Of a DNA stretch of 64,000 nucleotides, positions 63,385 through 64,000 are shown piece after piece. The stretch comes from Gallaecimonas pentaromativorans. Its GTDB lineage: Bacteria; Pseudomonadota; Gammaproteobacteria; Enterobacterales; Gallaecimonadaceae. How positions within the stretch are numbered: position 1 is the first letter of the stretch; every line of letters begins with the position of its first letter. The notes beneath the pieces are model-generated. The model saw only the letters and a list, made by a program, of their open reading frames with translations. It ran no database searches and had not been told where the DNA came from. The stretch is taken from positions 50,077 through 114,076 of the forward strand of contig NZ_RJUL01000009.1 of assembly GCF_003751625.1 (NCBI RefSeq), in the 5' to 3' direction. The position numbers and the translations under genes were made by a program.

Positions 63385-64000
63385 TCAAACAATAAGCCTC
63401 GCTAACGCGGGGCTTTTTGTTTTCGCCCTCCCTCATACGGACTGCCAGGCCTACGCATGGCTGCGGCCGCTGCGGGGGGCCGAGCAGCGCTCGGCTTGTA
63501 TCCCCTTCGCCCTGGTGGGGACGCTATCAAACATCAAGCCTCGCTAACGCGGGGCTTTTTGTTTTCGCCTTCCCTCATACGGACTGCCAGGCCTATGCAT
63601 GGCTGCAGCCGTTTCGGGGGGCCGAGCAGCGCTCGGCCTGTACCCCCTTCGCCCTGGTGGGGACGCCATCAAACAATAAGCCTCGCTAACGCGGGGCTTT
63701 TTGTTTTCGCCCTCCCTCATACGGACTGCCAGGCCTACGCATGGCTGCGGCCGCTGCGGGGGGCCGAGCAGCGCTCGGCTTGTACCCCCTTCGCCCTGGT
63801 GGGGACGCCATCAAACATCAAGCCTCGCTAACGCGGGGCTTTTTGTTTTCGCCTTCCCTCATACGGACTGCCAGGCCTACGCATGGCTGCGGCCGCTTCG
63901 GGGGGGGCCGAGCAGCGCTCGGCTTGTACCCCCTTCGCCCTGGTGGGGACGCCATCAAACATCAAGCCTCGCTAACGCGGGGCTTTTTGTTTTCGCCCTC
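63371..64000 (+). repeat. Tandem array of ~142-bp units carrying tRNA-Arg 3' ends and terminators
   Basis: Units start at 63371, 63513, 63655, 63797 and 63941 (periods 142, 142, 142, 144; last one cut by the window edge). Each begins with TGGTGGGGACGC(C/T)A, the tRNA acceptor 3' strand plus CCA, then an intrinsic terminator (63394, 63536, 63678, 63820, 63964), a GC-rich spacer and a hairpin GCCGAGC-AGC-GCTCGGC. Units 1 and 3 share variants (CAATAAG, CGCCCTCC) and units 2 and 4 share others (CATCAAG, CGCCTTCC), so the array may have grown by 284-bp dimers. No protein-coding gene is supported: the unit length is not a multiple of three. Confidence 0.93.
63394..63423 (+). terminator. Intrinsic terminator of the tRNA-Arg gene (first of five copies)
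   Basis: AAGCCTCGC pairs with GCGGGGCTT (one G-T wobble) around TAAC, followed by TTTTTGTTTT. Identical copies begin at 63536, 63678, 63820 and 63964. Confidence 0.92.

Noticed and set aside
63417..63831. Open frames of 90 and 124 codons inside the tandem array
   Set aside because: The 142-bp unit shifts frame from copy to copy, and the frames run through terminators and a tRNA 3' copy. I do not support them as genes, though the E. coli tyrT array is reported to encode a small basic protein.
63371..64000. Tandem array considered as a CRISPR array or rRNA spacer
   Set aside because: Units are contiguous 142-bp copies without unique spacers of uniform length, no cas genes are near, and the content is tRNA 3' end plus terminator.

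Overview
The window is one nearly uninterrupted polar-flagellum, chemotaxis and flagellin-glycosylation locus from a moderately GC-rich gammaproteobacterium. Gene order (fliEFGHIJKLMNOPQR-flhBAFG-fliA-cheYZAB-motCD-parC-parP; flgBCDEFGHIJKL; flgAMN; flgOPT; flrABC), the FlrA/FlrB/FlrC hierarchy in place of FlhDC, and the FlhF/FlhG and ParC/ParP polarity pairs are the arrangement known from Vibrio, Shewanella, Aeromonas and Pseudomonas. I guess a marine Gallaecimonas/Aeromonas/Shewanella-type organism from memory of such proteins; this is not verified.

Layout: (1) 1-7265, minus strand: chemotaxis operon cheY-cheZ-cheA-cheB-motC-motD-parC-parP (parP cut by the window edge), behind a sigma28-type promoter. 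(2) 7266-12360, minus: flhA-flhF-flhG-fliA behind a sigma54-type promoter. (3) 12394-25227, minus: basal body, switch and export genes fliE to fliR plus flhB, behind a sigma54-type promoter. (4) 25232-29127, minus: the flrBC operon (sigma54-type promoter) and flrA. (5) 29300-36870, plus: a tightly overlapping seven-gene pseudaminic-acid-type sugar operon behind a sigma54-type promoter. (6) 36869-46996, minus: two flagellins, flaG, fliD, fliS, a FliT-like gene, two Maf-type (DUF115) genes, a methyltransferase, a FemAB-like acyltransferase and a small orphan. (7) 46998-57516, minus: flgBCDE, terminator, own promoter, flgFGHIJKL. (8) 57524-59291, minus: cheV-cheR. (9) 59321-61015, plus: flgA, then flgMN behind a perfect sigma28 promoter. 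(10) 61015-63235: flgO-flgP (minus) and flgT (plus), divergent. (11) 63309-64000: tRNA-Arg(CCU) followed by a tandem array of about 142-bp units, each carrying a copy of the tRNA 3' end and an intrinsic terminator, running off the window.

How it works together: FlrA with sigma54 starts the cascade and FlrB/FlrC continues it. Sites resembling TGGCACG-N4-TTGCW lie before flrB, fliE, flhA, flgB, flgF, one flagellin, flgT, the pse operon and probably flgA. FliA, held by FlgM, then serves cheY, flgM and probably the second flagellin. FlhF/FlhG place and count the flagellum, ParC/ParP place the chemotaxis array, and the pse operon with Maf proteins would make and attach a nonulosonic acid to flagellin.

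Most interesting points: the tRNA-Arg/terminator repeat array (architecture like the E. coli tyrT/rtT locus), three FliM-like peptide repeats in CheA where a P2 domain is expected, the non-canonical pse operon (PseG-PseH fusion, SpsF-like instead of PseF-like cytidylyltransferase, an added class III aminotransferase and aldo/keto reductase), face-to-face sigma54 sites sharing one -12 element between flgO and flgT, and a conserved cysteine in both flagellins. Starts were chosen from ribosome-binding sites, overlap with neighbours and family N-termini; promoter and terminator calls are by eye.
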